Assembly: GCF_005154805.1 (NCBI RefSeq) | Contig: NZ_CP039727.1 | Coordinates: 4,027,501-4,091,500 of the forward strand | Origin: Bacillus sp. S3 | Lineage (GTDB): Bacteria; Bacillota; Bacilli; Bacillales; Cytobacillaceae | Length of the DNA: 64,000 nt | Direction of reading: 5' to 3' | In this document: in pieces, positions 1-9,524 of the stretch | Layout of the letters: each line of letters starts with the position of its first letter | Numbering within the stretch: position 1 is the first letter of the stretch | Translations under genes and position numbers: made by a program | The notes under the pieces: model-generated | Databases searched by the model: none | Seen by the model: the letters and a program-made list of their open reading frames with translations, nothing else | Told to the model about the DNA's origin: nothing

Positions 1-323
1 GCCACTCTTGTTAATGCCTGGCTTAAACCATAAGCGATCATCGTTGGAAAAAGAGCATATAACCAAACAATCAAGCTGTATTCTGTCCCAAAGGCATTTC
101 GCGACAGCTGGCCATTAATAATTTGGGGGATGACTGCATTGACGTTGCCGAATATTTCTCCGCTTTTCGCTAACACCTTATACCATGCCAAGTTCGAATC
201 TAAATTATCGTGAACTCTGATATGGGCATTTTCTTGCAAAATAAATAATGGGGAGAGATAGATCGCTAGAACAAGTAAAGCGAAGAGGATCAGTCTTCGT
301 TCTTTCTTCGTTTCAATAACCAC
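1..323 (-). CDS. Membrane protein, N-terminal part (DUF6044/YkoS-like)
   Basis: Only the first 107 residues are present; the gene runs off the left edge. The GTG start at 323 follows a GAGGTG site. A basic N-terminus (ETKKERR) leads into a membrane segment at about residues 11-29, then a soluble stretch with IRVHDNLDSNLAWYKVL, then a second hydrophobic segment from about residue 83. That middle motif resembles the polytopic DUF6044 family (YkoS in B. subtilis), whose function is unknown to me. The family call is from memory; the coding call rests on the open frame and start site. Confidence 0.65.
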   Translation of the reverse strand, partial: MVIETKKERRLILFALLVLAIYLSPLFILQENAHIRVHDNLDSNLAWYKVLAKSGEIFGNVNAVIPQIINGQLSRNAFGTEYSLIVWLYALFPTMIAYGLSQALTRV

Positions 324-513
324 TTTTCTACACCTCAAAATTTCCTTCTTATAAAGGGTCCATTTGATTTTACACTTTGCTATTAGAATGGAAATTATTC
401 CTTTTCTCTTATAATCCTGCTTTGGAAAAAAGTTCCGCTTCATACTGTCTAATCAAAAAATAATGAGACTGCGTCCTTTTGCTAATAATAGGTTTAAAAG
501 AGAGGTGATCGTC

Positions 514-1500
514 GTGCCAAACCGGATTTATATAAGTTTCTTGCGATTGCCGCTTCTTGTTCGAATCCTATTCATTGCATTGCTTGTATTTTTGTCATTC
601 GGAATCGCTATTCACTTCTTAGAACCTAGAACCTTTCCAACAATTTTTGACGGCATTTGGTGGGCGATTATTACGGCATCCACAGTGGGTTATGGCGATT
701 ATGTACCACATTCTTTTTTGGGCAGGCTTACTGCCTTAATCTTAATATTACTTGGTGTTGGAATTGTCTCTTCCTATTTTGGAACATTAGCAGCTGCTGC
801 TGTAACAAAACAGGATGCCTTTGCTGAAGGGAGAGTCCCATTCAAAGGCAATGGCCATATTGTCATCATCGGCTGGAATGAACGGTCGAAGGAGCTGATT
901 TCTAAGCTAACCAATGTTCATTATCCGCAAATGATTGTCTTAATTGATGAAACACTTGAAGCCAATCCAGTAAAATCGAGATTTGTTCATTTTATTCAAG
1001 GAAAAGGACATGTGGATGAAACAATTATCAAGAGTGATATTGAAAAAGCGGAAAAGGTACTGATTACCGCTGACCGCGGCAATGATGAGCTTCAAGCGGA
1101 TATGAATAGTATCCTAACCCTGCTGACAATCAAAGGATTATGTGTAAAGGTTAAATGCATTGTTGAAATATTAACAGCTGAACAAGTTGTTAATGCAATA
1201 AGAGCAGGTGCAGATGAGGTCATTCAATCTAATAAATTGACGAGCGTATTTATGGTGAATAGCCTGCATTCTAATGGGGACGGGCTATTGTCAAACGTGG
1301 TCCATCAACTGCAGGAAAGCAGATTGTCTGCCTCAACTGCTACTGGGGATGAAATTGGAAAGACCTTCAATGAAATATGCCTGATGCTACTAACAAACGG
1401 GTTCCTGTTAATTGGCATTAAAAGAGGGGAAGAAACGATTTTGAACCCCTCTCACACATTTGAAATTGAAGCAGACGATCAGCTATTAATTTTCAAATAG
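514..1500 (+). CDS. yugO: Potassium channel with cytoplasmic RCK (TrkA-N/TrkA-C) domains
   Basis: Two-helix K+ channel of the inner membrane with a cytoplasmic gating ring. Membrane segments lie at about residues 13-36 and 69-97, flanking the selectivity filter TVGYGD at 57-62. A Rossmann-type RCK_N domain begins at GHIVIIGWNERS (about 114) and an RCK_C domain fills the last 80 residues. I chose GTG at 514 because AGAGAGGTGAT sits just before it; the in-frame ATG at 463 has no ribosome site. The resulting 328 residues match YugO, the channel used for electrical signalling in B. subtilis biofilms. The mstX gene that precedes yugO there is not seen here. Confidence 0.92.
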   Translation: MPNRIYISFLRLPLLVRILFIALLVFLSFGIAIHFLEPRTFPTIFDGIWWAIITASTVGYGDYVPHSFLGRLTALILILLGVGIVSSYFGTLAAAAVTKQDAFAEGRVPFKGNGHIVIIGWNERSKELISKLTNVHYPQMIVLIDETLEANPVKSRFVHFIQGKGHVDETIIKSDIEKAEKVLITADRGNDELQADMNSILTLLTIKGLCVKVKCIVEILTAEQVVNAIRAGADEVIQSNKLTSVFMVNSLHSNGDGLLSNVVHQLQESRLSASTATGDEIGKTFNEICLMLLTNGFLLIGIKRGEETILNPSHTFEIEADDQLLIFK

Positions 1501-1503
1501 AAA

Positions 1504-1541
1504 GAGTGCTGAAACAGGTGTTATCAGCACTCCTTTTTATT
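1504..1541 (+). terminator. Terminator shared by yugO and pgi
   Basis: A 9-bp stem (GAGTGCTGA with TCAGCACTC) is followed by five T. It lies between the convergent yugO and pgi genes; the T-rich side favours the + strand. Confidence 0.85.
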
Positions 1542-2891
1542 TTATTTTAGCCGTTTTTCAAGTTCGGCTTTCTTTTCTTCGTATCCAGGTTTGCCTAATA
1601 GAGCAAACATATTAACTTTATACGCTTCTACTCCCGGCTGATCGAACGGATTCACACCAAGCAGATAACCGCTCATGGCACATGCTTTTTCAAAGAAGTA
1701 GACAAGGTAACCAAATGTATATTCATCCATCGCCGGGATGGATAAAATAAGGTTAGGCACACCACCGTCGGTATGGGCGAGCATTGTTCCTTCGAATGCC
1801 TTGTTATTAACATAATCAATCGTTTGCCCTGCTAAATAATTCAAGCCATCTAAATCATTTTCAAACGCCTCAATTTTTAACTCACGACGCGGTTTTTCCA
1901 CCTTAATTATTGTTTCAAACAAATCGCGGCGTCCTTCTTGGACATATTGTCCAAGTGAATGCAGATCTGTTGAAAAGTTTGCCGAAGATGGGTAAATCCC
2001 TTTTTGGTCCTTCCCTTCACTCTCGCCAAACAATTGCTTCCACCATTCAGAAAAATACTGAAGGCCCGGTTCGTAATTGATGAGCATTTCAATTGTTTTC
2101 CCTTTATTATAAAGTACATTTCTTACTGCTGCATATTGGTAGGCAGGATTTTCTTCAAGCTCTGATGAACTATAGTCACCTTGCGCCTGTCTTGCACCCT
2201 CCATCATCTTTTCAATGTCGGCGCCGCAAGCAGCAATAGGCAGTAATCCAACTGCTGTTAGGACAGAATAACGGCCGCCCACATCATCCGGAATCACGAA
2301 CGTTTCATAACCTTCTTCTGTTGCTAAGGTCTTGAGCGCACCTCTTGCTTTGTCTGTTGTCGCATAAATTCGTTTTTGTGCTTCTGCAGCGCCATACTTT
2401 TCCTCTAATAGCTTGCGGAAAATACGGAAGGCAATCGCCGGTTCCGTTGTCGTTCCAGATTTAGAGATTACGTTAACAGAGAAATCCTTGCCATCAAGGA
2501 GATCGATGACATCCTGCATGTAACTTGAGCTAATATTGTTTCCAACAAAAATGATTTGCGGCGTTTTTCTTTTTTCTTTCGGCAGGGCATTGTAAAAGCT
2601 GTGTGACAGCATTTCAATCGCAGCCTTTGCCCCAAGATAGGAACCGCCAATTCCAATGACGAGAAGGACATCAGAATCTGACTTAATTTTCTCAGCTGCC
2701 TTTTGAATCCGTGAGAATTCTTCTTTGTCATAGTTAGTTGGCAGCTCAATCCAGCCTAAAAAATCGCTGCCGGCTCCAGTTTTCTCGTTTAAGGAATGGT
2801 GGGCAACTTTCACCGCATCCCTTAGATATGTAAGTTCATGTTCCCCAAAAAAAGGGAGAGCCTTCGAGTAATCAAAACGAACATGTGTCAT
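1542..2891 (-). CDS. pgi: Glucose-6-phosphate isomerase
   Basis: Cytosolic enzyme interconverting glucose 6-phosphate and fructose 6-phosphate in glycolysis and gluconeogenesis. The 449-residue length is usual for the Bacillus enzyme. Family signatures are visible: [10 protein letters not shown] near residue 80, the sugar-phosphate-binding [10 protein letters not shown] near 140 and DVGGRYSVL near 205. The ATG at 2891 follows GGAGG with good spacing and gives [10 protein letters not shown], the expected N-terminus; a longer frame starting at 2921 lacks a site. It is followed on the same strand by the yugJ-type dehydrogenase gene's region, as in B. subtilis. Confidence 0.97.
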   Translation of the reverse strand: MTHVRFDYSKALPFFGEHELTYLRDAVKVAHHSLNEKTGAGSDFLGWIELPTNYDKEEFSRIQKAAEKIKSDSDVLLVIGIGGSYLGAKAAIEMLSHSFYNALPKEKRKTPQIIFVGNNISSSYMQDVIDLLDGKDFSVNVISKSGTTTEPAIAFRIFRKLLEEKYGAAEAQKRIYATTDKARGALKTLATEEGYETFVIPDDVGGRYSVLTAVGLLPIAACGADIEKMMEGARQAQGDYSSSELEENPAYQYAAVRNVLYNKGKTIEMLINYEPGLQYFSEWWKQLFGESEGKDQKGIYPSSANFSTDLHSLGQYVQEGRRDLFETIIKVEKPRRELKIEAFENDLDGLNYLAGQTIDYVNNKAFEGTMLAHTDGGVPNLILSIPAMDEYTFGYLVYFFEKACAMSGYLLGVNPFDQPGVEAYKVNMFALLGKPGYEEKKAELEKRLK

Positions 2892-3003
2892 GAATGATCC
2901 TCCATTAAAATTTATTTTCATTTCTCACTTTAACGAATGACAGACATATTATCAAGAAGGGCACCTCTTGAAAGCGCACCCATCTTTCGATAATTTTCTA
3001 CAT

Positions 3004-4167
3004 TTACAATGATGCCCGATAAATGGCTAAAACATCATCTCGATTTAACTTCGTAAAGTTACCGAACGCACCGTTAGCCATCGCACGGTCAGCCATTACA
3101 TCGAGCTTCGTAACATCAATATCATAATCAGCTAAACGTGAAGGTGCCTCAATACTATTCCAGAATTCACGCAGCCGCTGTATTCCATCAAGACCTACTT
3201 CCTTAGCACTTTTGCCTTCTGCATTTACGCCAAACACCCGGACAGCAAGCTGTTTGAAACGCTCAGGCTTCACGTGAAGGTTATGCTCCATCCAGTGCGG
3301 GAACAGAATTGCCAGACCGCCGCCATGTGGAATGTCATACACAGCCGATACCGCATGCTCAAGGTTGTGTGTCGCCCAATCGCCTCGGTAACCCATATTT
3401 AACATACCGTTCAATGCCATGGTGCCGCTGTATAGAATCGTTGCCCGCTGCTCATAGTTCTCCAGATCCGCCAACAACTTCGGAGCAGTTTCCATCACCG
3501 TAATCAATAACGATTCACACATGCGATCCTGAAAATCTGTGTTCTCTTCCAGGTGGAAATAATGTTCAAGGACGTGTGACATCATATCGACTATTCCATA
3601 AATGGTTTGGTTTCTAGGTACGGTAAAGGTGTTTACCGGGTCTAAAATAGAGAATTTCGGGAATGTCACAGCACTTCCCCAGCCGTATTTTTCATTCGTT
3701 TCCCAATTAGTGATCACCGATCCGGCATTCATCTCTGAACCGGTTGCCGCAAGTGTCAGGACTGTTCCAAATGGAAGAGCTTCCTTAGCAAAGGCCTTCT
3801 TAACCACTAAGTCCCAGGCGTCTCCATCATATTTAGCCCCGGCTGCAATTAACTTGGTGCAATCAATGACACTGCCGCCCCCAACAGCTAAAAGGAATTC
3901 AATTCCTTCCTGTTTACAAATTTCCACTCCTTTACGGGCAGTAGAAATGCGGGGATTTGGCTCCACACCGGACAGTTCAAATACTTCAGCACCGATTTCT
4001 TGTAAAAGTGAGGTAACTTCCTCATATATGCCGTTTCGCTTAATGCTCCCTCCGCCATAGACGAGTAAGACCTTATTACCGTATTGAGGAATTTCTGTTT
4101 TTAATTGTTCGAGCTGCCCCTTACCAAAAATTAATTTTGTAGGATTAGAAAAAGTAAAATTCTGCAT
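3004..4167 (-). CDS. yugJ: Iron-dependent (group III) alcohol dehydrogenase, YugJ/butanol dehydrogenase type
   Basis: NAD(P)H-dependent aldehyde/alcohol oxidoreductase of the cytosol, 387 residues. The N-terminal dinucleotide-binding half carries [11 protein letters not shown] (about 38) and [12 protein letters not shown] (about 95). The C-terminal metal domain holds candidate Fe ligands in [11 protein letters not shown] and [16 protein letters not shown]. The ATG at 4167 was preferred over the upstream ATG at 4176 because GGAAGGTG lies 6-7 bases before it. B. subtilis has two such neighbours, yugJ and yugK; only one is present. Its physiological substrate cannot be read from sequence. Confidence 0.9.
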   Translation of the reverse strand: MQNFTFSNPTKLIFGKGQLEQLKTEIPQYGNKVLLVYGGGSIKRNGIYEEVTSLLQEIGAEVFELSGVEPNPRISTARKGVEICKQEGIEFLLAVGGGSVIDCTKLIAAGAKYDGDAWDLVVKKAFAKEALPFGTVLTLAATGSEMNAGSVITNWETNEKYGWGSAVTFPKFSILDPVNTFTVPRNQTIYGIVDMMSHVLEHYFHLEENTDFQDRMCESLLITVMETAPKLLADLENYEQRATILYSGTMALNGMLNMGYRGDWATHNLEHAVSAVYDIPHGGGLAILFPHWMEHNLHVKPERFKQLAVRVFGVNAEGKSAKEVGLDGIQRLREFWNSIEAPSRLADYDIDVTKLDVMADRAMANGAFGNFTKLNRDDVLAIYRASL

Positions 4168-4218
4168 AATGAACACCTTCCTTTTCTGTTACCATTATTG
4201 ATGAAAATTTTTTTTTTT

Positions 4219-4252
4219 GCAAAAAAAGAACCCTGCACCAATGATGCAAGGA
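4219..4252 (-). terminator. Terminator of rocG
   Basis: On the minus strand a CCTTGCA/TGCAGGG stem with a 7-base loop is followed by a run of eight T, just after the rocG stop. Confidence 0.8.
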
Positions 4253-4259
4253 TTTATTC

Positions 4260-5531
4260 CTATACCCAGCCTCTAAAGAGAGACGCTTCCGCCAATCTCC
4301 TTACGCCTACCATATACGCAGCCAAACGCATATTTACATTGCGAGTCTCTGCAAGTTCATAAATTTCATTGAAGGATTTCACAAGTTTTTCTTTTAATTT
4401 TCCTACTACTTCTTCTTCCGACCAATAATACCCCTGTTTATTTTGAACCCATTCAAAATATGAGACAGTCACACCGCCTGCACCTGCTAGGACATCAGGC
4501 ACAAGCAAAATTCCCCGCTCAGTAAGAATATTTGTGGCCTCAAGTGTTGTCGGTCCATTCGCTGCTTCGACTACAATACCTGCCTTGATGCTATCGGCAT
4601 TTTCCGCTGTAATTTGATTTGATACTGCGGCTGGCACTAAAATATCACAATCCATCAGGAGCAGCTCCTCGTTTGTAATTACACCTTCAAATAACGATGT
4701 CACCGTACCAAAGCTGTCACGCCGATCCAATAGATATTGAATATTTAATCCATCGGGATCATAAAGGGCTCCATATACATCCGAAATACCAATGATTATT
4801 GCGCCGGCATCATGTAAAAACTTGGCAATGTAACCACCGGCATTCCCGAAACCTTGGATAATCACACGAGCCCCTTTGACCTGCATTTCACGCTTCTTTG
4901 CCGCTTCTTCAATACAAATAGTAACTCCCTTTGCCCCCGCTTTTTCCCGCCCCTCAGACCCTCCAAGCACAAGGGGTTTCCCTGTAATAAAGCCGGGGGA
5001 ATCGTTTTGCCGGAGACGGCTGTATTCGTCCAACATCCAGGCCATTATTTGCGAATTCGTGTACATATCCGGTGCCGGGATATCCTTTGTCGGCCCAACA
5101 ATTTGGCTGATCGCCCGCACGTAACCGCGGCTTAAACGTTCCAGTTCACCAAATGACATCGTTCGCGGGTTACAGATAATACCGCCCTTTCCCCCGCCAA
5201 AAGGTAAATCCGCAATCCCGCATTTCATGCTCATCCACATGGATAATGCCTTCACTTCATCTTCACTTACGCCGGGATGAAAGCGGACGCCGCCCATAGT
5301 CGGCCCAATGGCATCGTTATGCTGGGCACGGAAACCGGTAAAAATTTTCGTAGACCTGTCATCCATGCGAACCGGAATCCTGACACGGACTGTTTTTAAA
5401 GGTTCCGCTAATAAATGAACCATATCTTGTTTATACCCAAGTTTTTTCAAGGCATCCTGAATCACAATCTGCGTTGATGTAAGAAGGTTTACAATTTCTT
5501 TTTTCTTTCCGTCTCCATCAGTAGTCCCCAT
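4260..5531 (-). CDS. rocG: NAD-specific glutamate dehydrogenase
   Basis: Catabolic enzyme converting glutamate to 2-oxoglutarate and ammonium in the cytosol. It has 423 residues, like RocG/GudB. The catalytic region MSMKCGIADLPFGGGKGG (about 105-122) contains the substrate and catalytic lysines, and the Rossmann domain carries VIIQGFGNAGG (about 225). The ATG at 5531 follows AGGGGTG. It lies 27 bases downstream of rocD on the same strand, which fits arginine/ornithine breakdown: RocD yields glutamate semialdehyde and RocG consumes the resulting glutamate. GudB is the alternative name; position beside rocD favours rocG. I saw no internal 9-base duplication of the cryptic gudB type. Confidence 0.93.
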   Translation of the reverse strand: MGTTDGDGKKKEIVNLLTSTQIVIQDALKKLGYKQDMVHLLAEPLKTVRVRIPVRMDDRSTKIFTGFRAQHNDAIGPTMGGVRFHPGVSEDEVKALSMWMSMKCGIADLPFGGGKGGIICNPRTMSFGELERLSRGYVRAISQIVGPTKDIPAPDMYTNSQIMAWMLDEYSRLRQNDSPGFITGKPLVLGGSEGREKAGAKGVTICIEEAAKKREMQVKGARVIIQGFGNAGGYIAKFLHDAGAIIIGISDVYGALYDPDGLNIQYLLDRRDSFGTVTSLFEGVITNEELLLMDCDILVPAAVSNQITAENADSIKAGIVVEAANGPTTLEATNILTERGILLVPDVLAGAGGVTVSYFEWVQNKQGYYWSEEEVVGKLKEKLVKSFNEIYELAETRNVNMRLAAYMVGVRRLAEASLFRGWV

Positions 5532-5558
5532 TTTGGCACCCCTAGTATTTTTTACAAT

Positions 5559-6758
5559 CTACCCCAATACTTTGTTGATCCGCTCGATTGCCCAATCCAG
5601 TTCCTCTTTACTGATGACAAGCGGCGGTGCAAATCGAATAACCGTATCATGCGTTTCTTTACACAATAACCCAAGATCTTTTAATTGTTCACAATATGGA
5701 CGGGCCGATTCCGATAATTCCACACCAATAAACAATCCGCGTCCACGGACTTCCTTAATTTTAGGATTCTTGATTTCTTTTAATTTGCTGATGAAATACT
5801 CCCCAAGCTCTAAGGACTTTTCCGCAAGCTTTTCGTCCACAAGCACATCTAAAGCAGCGATTGACACGGCGCATGCCATCGGATTCCCGCCAAAAGTAGA
5901 ACCGTGGGAACCGGGATTAAATACCCCTAAAATATCCTTGTTGGCAACTACACAGGAAATGGGGAACACACCTCCGCCAAGTGCTTTACCGAGGATATAC
6001 ATATCCGGCTCAATGCCTTCCCATTCACAGGCAAACATTTTTCCCGTCCGGGCTAATCCTGCTTGAATTTCATCAGCAATGAACAGGACATTGTTTTCCT
6101 TACATAAATCAAATGCAGCCTTGATAAATCCTTGAGGCGGAATGACAATCCCTGCTTCACCTTGAATTGGTTCGATTAAGAAGGCGGCTGTATTTGGTGT
6201 AATCGCAGCTTTCAATGCCTCTAAATCACCATACGGAACCAGCTTAATGCCCGGTAGCATCGGTCCAAATCCCCGTTTATATTCAGGGTCGGATGATAAT
6301 GAAACCGCGGTCATCGTTCGCCCATGGAAATTACCAATACAGGCAATAATTTCCGCCCGATCCTCTTCCACGCCTTTGACATCATAGCTCCAGCGCCGTG
6401 CTGCCTTCACCGCCGTTTCAACTGCTTCAGCACCCGTGTTCATTGGTAAAACCATATCTTTATTCGCTAATTGGCATACCTTCTCATACCATGGCCCAAG
6501 CTGGTCGTTATGAAATGCACGTGAGGTTAACGTAACCTTATCAGCCTGGTCTTTTAATGCTTGAATAATTTTTGGATGGCGGTGTCCTTGATTAACCGCG
6601 GAGTAGGCACTAAGCATGTCCATGTATTTGCCGCCTTCAGGATCTTCTACCCAAACACCTTCAGCACGTGAAATGACAATTGGAAGCGGATGATAATTAT
6701 TAGCGCCGTATTTCTCTGTTACTTCGATCAATTCGTTTGTATTACTATTTCTTTGCAT
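5559..6758 (-). CDS. rocD: Ornithine aminotransferase
   Basis: Class-III PLP aminotransferase moving the delta-amino group of ornithine to 2-oxoglutarate, in arginine catabolism. It has 399 residues. The PLP-lysine region is ILGKALGGG (about 255), preceded by the IADEIQAG segment with the cofactor-binding aspartate. The first ATG follows TGGAGGAAATA. It is the first gene of a two-gene unit with rocG. No convincing sigma-54 type -24/-12 promoter was seen upstream; a weak sigma-A-like TACAAT is present near 6805. Confidence 0.95.
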   Translation of the reverse strand: MQRNSNTNELIEVTEKYGANNYHPLPIVISRAEGVWVEDPEGGKYMDMLSAYSAVNQGHRHPKIIQALKDQADKVTLTSRAFHNDQLGPWYEKVCQLANKDMVLPMNTGAEAVETAVKAARRWSYDVKGVEEDRAEIIACIGNFHGRTMTAVSLSSDPEYKRGFGPMLPGIKLVPYGDLEALKAAITPNTAAFLIEPIQGEAGIVIPPQGFIKAAFDLCKENNVLFIADEIQAGLARTGKMFACEWEGIEPDMYILGKALGGGVFPISCVVANKDILGVFNPGSHGSTFGGNPMACAVSIAALDVLVDEKLAEKSLELGEYFISKLKEIKNPKIKEVRGRGLFIGVELSESARPYCEQLKDLGLLCKETHDTVIRFAPPLVISKEELDWAIERINKVLG

Positions 6759-6853
6759 AAAATTATTTCCTCCATTTCAATATTGATTATGTATAGATAC
6801 TTCTATTGTAGCCGAGCAGGAAAAAAGAATGAACACTTCTGACTGATATTTAA

Positions 6854-6888
6854 TAAAAAAAGCCTGGACCAATAAATTGGTCTCAGGC
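6854..6888 (-). terminator. Terminator of yugI
   Basis: An almost perfect 11-12 bp stem (GCCTGAGACCAA with TTGGTCCAGGC) is followed by seven T on the minus strand, immediately after the yugI stop. Confidence 0.9.
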
Positions 6889-6896
6889 ATCTAAAA

Positions 6897-7298
6897 TTAT
6901 TTCTTAATTAAATCTTCACGCTGCGATTGGTCAATCCACTCTTGAAGCTTATCTTTTAATGTGTTAAATCCTTGCTGGCCTTCTGCTTCAGGAATAATTG
7001 CTGCAGCCGTGCGTTTGCGAGGTTTCTTTGGTTTTGCAGCCTGTTGAACAGGTGCTTCTTCCGTTGCGCGGATGGAAAGGCCAATTTTTCCAGCCCCTTC
7101 ATCGATTGATAAAACTTTTACTTTAACCTCATCGCCAACCTTAAGGTGGTCGTTAATATCTTTCACATATCCGTGCGTAATTTCTGAAATATGAACAAGA
7201 CCTTGCGTAGTTTCGTCAAGCGCAACAAACGCTCCATATGGCTGAATACCCGTTACTTTACCAGTTACAATACTTCCAGTTTCAATCTTTTCTGTCAT
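6897..7298 (-). CDS. yugI: S1-domain RNA-binding general stress protein 13
   Basis: Small cytosolic RNA-binding protein of 133 residues. A single S1 fold covers about residues 6-76, with the typical GKVTGIQPYGAFVAL and GLVHISEI segments. A basic, proline-rich linker (KPKKPRKR) and an acidic-helical tail follow. It matches YugI/GSP13, a ribosome-associated stress protein of bacilli. Monocistronic, with its own terminator. The ATG follows AGGAGTGTTTTC. Confidence 0.92.
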   Translation of the reverse strand: MTEKIETGSIVTGKVTGIQPYGAFVALDETTQGLVHISEITHGYVKDINDHLKVGDEVKVKVLSIDEGAGKIGLSIRATEEAPVQQAAKPKKPRKRTAAAIIPEAEGQQGFNTLKDKLQEWIDQSQREDLIKK

Positions 7299-7448
7299 GA
7301 AAACACTCCTAAGTAAATGAATTATTTATCCCTTATATACGCATTAAAAGATTATATCATATTTATATACTTTAATCAAAAAAGCTTTTTTTCTAACAAA
7401 ACGTCTATACGATTCAACTGAAAAAATAGTAACAAAATGTTCAAAAAC

Positions 7449-7482
7449 GGAATAAGAATAGGGATTATTCCCATGATATACT
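7449..7482 (+). promoter_or_regulatory. Extended -10 promoter with overlapping inverted repeat upstream of the XRE gene
   Basis: TGATATACT (7474-7482) is an extended -10 box. Directly upstream, GGAATAA (7449-7455) and TTATTCC (7465-7471) form a 7-bp inverted repeat with a 9-base spacer, covering the -35 area. This is a plausible operator, perhaps for autoregulation by the downstream repressor; the regulator is inferred only from position. Confidence 0.5.
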
Positions 7483-7520
7483 AATAGTGAGAAATTATAT
7501 TTTCAAACGAGGTGAACAGT

Positions 7521-7748
7521 ATGAATTCGATCGGTCAAACAATTAAAACCTGCCGCGAAACGCTCCATATGACCCAAGAAGAATTGGCTCAAAAGGTAAG
7601 AGTAGGAACGCATACAATTGAAAAGTATGAATCCGGGGAACAAATTCCAAGTACTCAAACAATCTTGAAGTTATCAACTGTTTTAGATATCCCGGCTTCT
7701 GAGTTATTAAAGCACCATATTCATACAAACTCCTCCATAAATCCTTAA
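7521..7748 (+). CDS. Small XRE-family helix-turn-helix regulator
   Basis: A 75-residue DNA-binding protein that is little more than one HTH_3 domain (about 4-62). TQEELAQKVRVGTHTIEKYE is the helix-turn-helix and IPSTQTILKLSTVLDI completes the five-helix fold. The ATG at 7521 follows ACGAGGTGAAC; an in-frame GTG at 7512 is too close to that site. There is no sensor domain, so it may bind DNA as an antirepressor-type or autoregulated switch. Its targets are unknown. It stands alone between yugI and yugE with its own promoter and terminator. Confidence 0.88.
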   Translation: MNSIGQTIKTCRETLHMTQEELAQKVRVGTHTIEKYESGEQIPSTQTILKLSTVLDIPASELLKHHIHTNSSINP

Positions 7749-7763
7749 TAGAATCTAAAATGT

Positions 7764-7797
7764 AAAAGCGGTGAATGTACCGCTTTTTTATTTTTTT
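7764..7797 (+). terminator. Terminator of the XRE gene
   Basis: The stem AAAAGCGGT/ACCGCTTTT has a 6-base loop, and its 3' arm runs into a long T tract. Confidence 0.9.
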
Positions 7798-7873
7798 CTG
7801 CTTTTCCTGTATAAAAAAAGGAAATATTGGTAAACCTTTAGCTATAAGGCTTTCTAGTATTCCCCCTTTTTGA

Positions 7874-7908
7874 AGAGGACAACCCATTCGGATTGTCCTC
7901 TTTTTTTG
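7874..7908 (+). terminator. Second, orphan terminator (possible small RNA 3' end)
   Basis: AGAGGACAA/TTGTCCTCT pairs with a 10-base loop and is followed by seven T. The XRE gene already ends with a terminator 110 bases upstream and no coding frame lies between. The hairpin may end a short non-coding RNA starting near 7800. Confidence 0.7.
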
Positions 7909-7994
7909 TGTTTGCTGTGCTAAAGGACATTATTGATTTTTAACTACGTTGATTGGAGCGGAAATCAACCGTCAAGTTTATTAATACCTTTATT

Positions 7995-8258
7995 TTAAAA
8001 AGAACATGATTCATTCTCTTTTATTGCTAATAACGCCCATGCAATTTTTAAGCAGGTTTCCATCGGAATGACTTCTTCAAAGGAAAATTCGTAAATCGCC
8101 TGGATTCTTTTAGCAAGCTTTGATGGATCATCTAGTTCATGAACCGCCTGAATTGCATCAGCAATTTCCGTATCATAATCCCCATTTTGCAAATGAAAGG
8201 GATCCCATTCATTTAAAACATCCACATACTGCAAATTAGTTTGAAGCTCTTTTCTCAT
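7995..8258 (-). CDS. yugE: DUF1871 family protein YugE
   Basis: An 87-residue acidic, all-helical cytosolic protein of unknown function. It contains the family pattern ELQTNLQYVDVLNEWDPF near the N-terminus and AIQAVHELDDPSKLAKRIQ in the middle. The ATG at 8258 follows GGAGATAA; a longer frame reaching 8498 runs antisense into patB and is rejected. It is divergent from patB, as in B. subtilis. Confidence 0.85.
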   Translation of the reverse strand: MRKELQTNLQYVDVLNEWDPFHLQNGDYDTEIADAIQAVHELDDPSKLAKRIQAIYEFSFEEVIPMETCLKIAWALLAIKENESCSF

Positions 8259-8346
8259 ATTTTTATCTCCTATTATTTTTACATTTGATAAAAATATTCT
8301 ATCATAAGAGGTAGAAAGTAGAAAAATTGAAACTGGCGGTGAGTAA

Positions 8347-9510
8347 ATGAGTATTTTTAATGAGAAGATTGACCGATTAAAGACATCATCAGTGAAATGG
8401 GAACTTACAAAAGACATCTTTGGGGAAGCTGATTTGTGGCCAATGTGGGTGGCTGATATGGATTTTAAGCCGCCGCAAGCGGTCATAGATGCAATCAAAA
8501 GCCGGGTAGATCATGGAATTTTTGGCTATACCTTTGTTCCTCCATCGACAGCGGGAGCGATTACTGATTGGCTGCAAAAAAGACATCAATGGGAGGTCAG
8601 CCCTACATGGCTGTTATATTGCAGCGGCGTCGTTCAAGCGATTAGTGCTGCAATCCAGTCGTTTACTGCAGAGGGTGATCGGATATTGCTGCAGGCTCCT
8701 GTCTACACTCCCTTTTTTGACATGATTAAGAAAAATAATAGGATAGTGGTAAATTCACCGCTAATCTTGGTAAATGAAAAATACGAGATTGATTTTGCCA
8801 GCTTTGAACAAGAATTACAGCAGGGCTGCAAGCTGTTCCTGCTATGCAGCCCGCACAATCCCGGCGGCAGGGTTTGGGGGCGTGATGAGCTCTTAAAAAT
8901 TGGTGAGCTTTGCTTGAAATACAATTGTCTTATACTATCAGATGAAATTCACTCTGATATTATCTTTAGGGAGTTTAAGCATATCCCCATTGCTTCTTTA
9001 AGTTCAGAGTTGTATGAGCGTGTTATTACCTTAGTCGCCCCAAGCAAAACCTTTAATCTTGCTGGATTGCAGGCTTCTGCGGTCATTATTAAAAATGAAG
9101 ATTTACGAAATCAATTTCTAGGAACCTTAACACGACAAGGAATTTTCTCGTTAAATACCTTTGGGATTATAGGCATGGAGGCGGCCTACAGGGAAGGTGA
9201 ACCATGGCTTGAGCAGCTGATTGATTACTTACAGGGGAACAAAGACAATGTTCTTGACTATCTCCACGACCATTTGCCCGAGATTACCTGTGTTCAGTCT
9301 GAAGGGACCTATCTCCTCTGGCTCGATTGCCGGAAGCTGAATATCAGCGATGCTGAATTACACCAGTTATTAATCGAAAAAGGGAAATTGGCATTAGAGC
9401 CGGGTACCAAATACGGTCCAGGAGGAGAAGGGTTCGTCCGAATGAATATTGCCTGCCCAAGGGAAGACGTAATTGAAGGGCTTAATCGATTGAAAAAAGC
9501 TCTTGGATAA
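8347..9510 (+). CDS. patB: MalY/PatB-family PLP enzyme, cystathionine beta-lyase type
   Basis: Fold-type I PLP enzyme of 387 residues, the same length as PatB. The family C-S lyase reaction splits cystathionine or cysteine to pyruvate, ammonium and a thiol. LLCSPHNPGGRVW (about 160) and the LSDEIHSDI segment bind the cofactor, and the Schiff-base lysine lies in VAPSKTFNLAGLQ (about 232). The ATG at 8347 follows GGCGGTGAG. It fits with the sulfur amino-acid genes elsewhere in the window, but no S-box precedes it. Confidence 0.9.
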   Translation: MSIFNEKIDRLKTSSVKWELTKDIFGEADLWPMWVADMDFKPPQAVIDAIKSRVDHGIFGYTFVPPSTAGAITDWLQKRHQWEVSPTWLLYCSGVVQAISAAIQSFTAEGDRILLQAPVYTPFFDMIKKNNRIVVNSPLILVNEKYEIDFASFEQELQQGCKLFLLCSPHNPGGRVWGRDELLKIGELCLKYNCLILSDEIHSDIIFREFKHIPIASLSSELYERVITLVAPSKTFNLAGLQASAVIIKNEDLRNQFLGTLTRQGIFSLNTFGIIGMEAAYREGEPWLEQLIDYLQGNKDNVLDYLHDHLPEITCVQSEGTYLLWLDCRKLNISDAELHQLLIEKGKLALEPGTKYGPGGEGFVRMNIACPREDVIEGLNRLKKALG

Positions 9511-9524
9511 ACAAGTGTAGCTTC

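Noticed and set aside
3602..4060. 152-codon open frame opposite the iron alcohol dehydrogenase
   Set aside because: Antisense shadow of a conserved gene; no start signal.
4260..5531. Cryptic gudB with a 9-base duplication
   Set aside because: No tandem 9-base repeat was noticed in the coding region and the protein has normal length.
5533..6066. 177-codon open frame opposite rocD
   Set aside because: Lies wholly antisense to a well-supported aminotransferase, with no ribosome site and a skewed Ser/Pro/Asn composition.
6759..6853. Sigma-54 (-24/-12) promoter for rocD
   Set aside because: No TGGCAC-N5-TTGC arrangement was found in the upstream bases.
7543..7887. 114-codon minus frame opposite the XRE gene
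   Set aside because: Antisense to a clear HTH gene and passes through two terminator hairpins.
8259..8498. N-terminal extension of yugE
   Set aside because: Would run antisense into patB; the ATG at 8258 has a good ribosome site and gives the family length.
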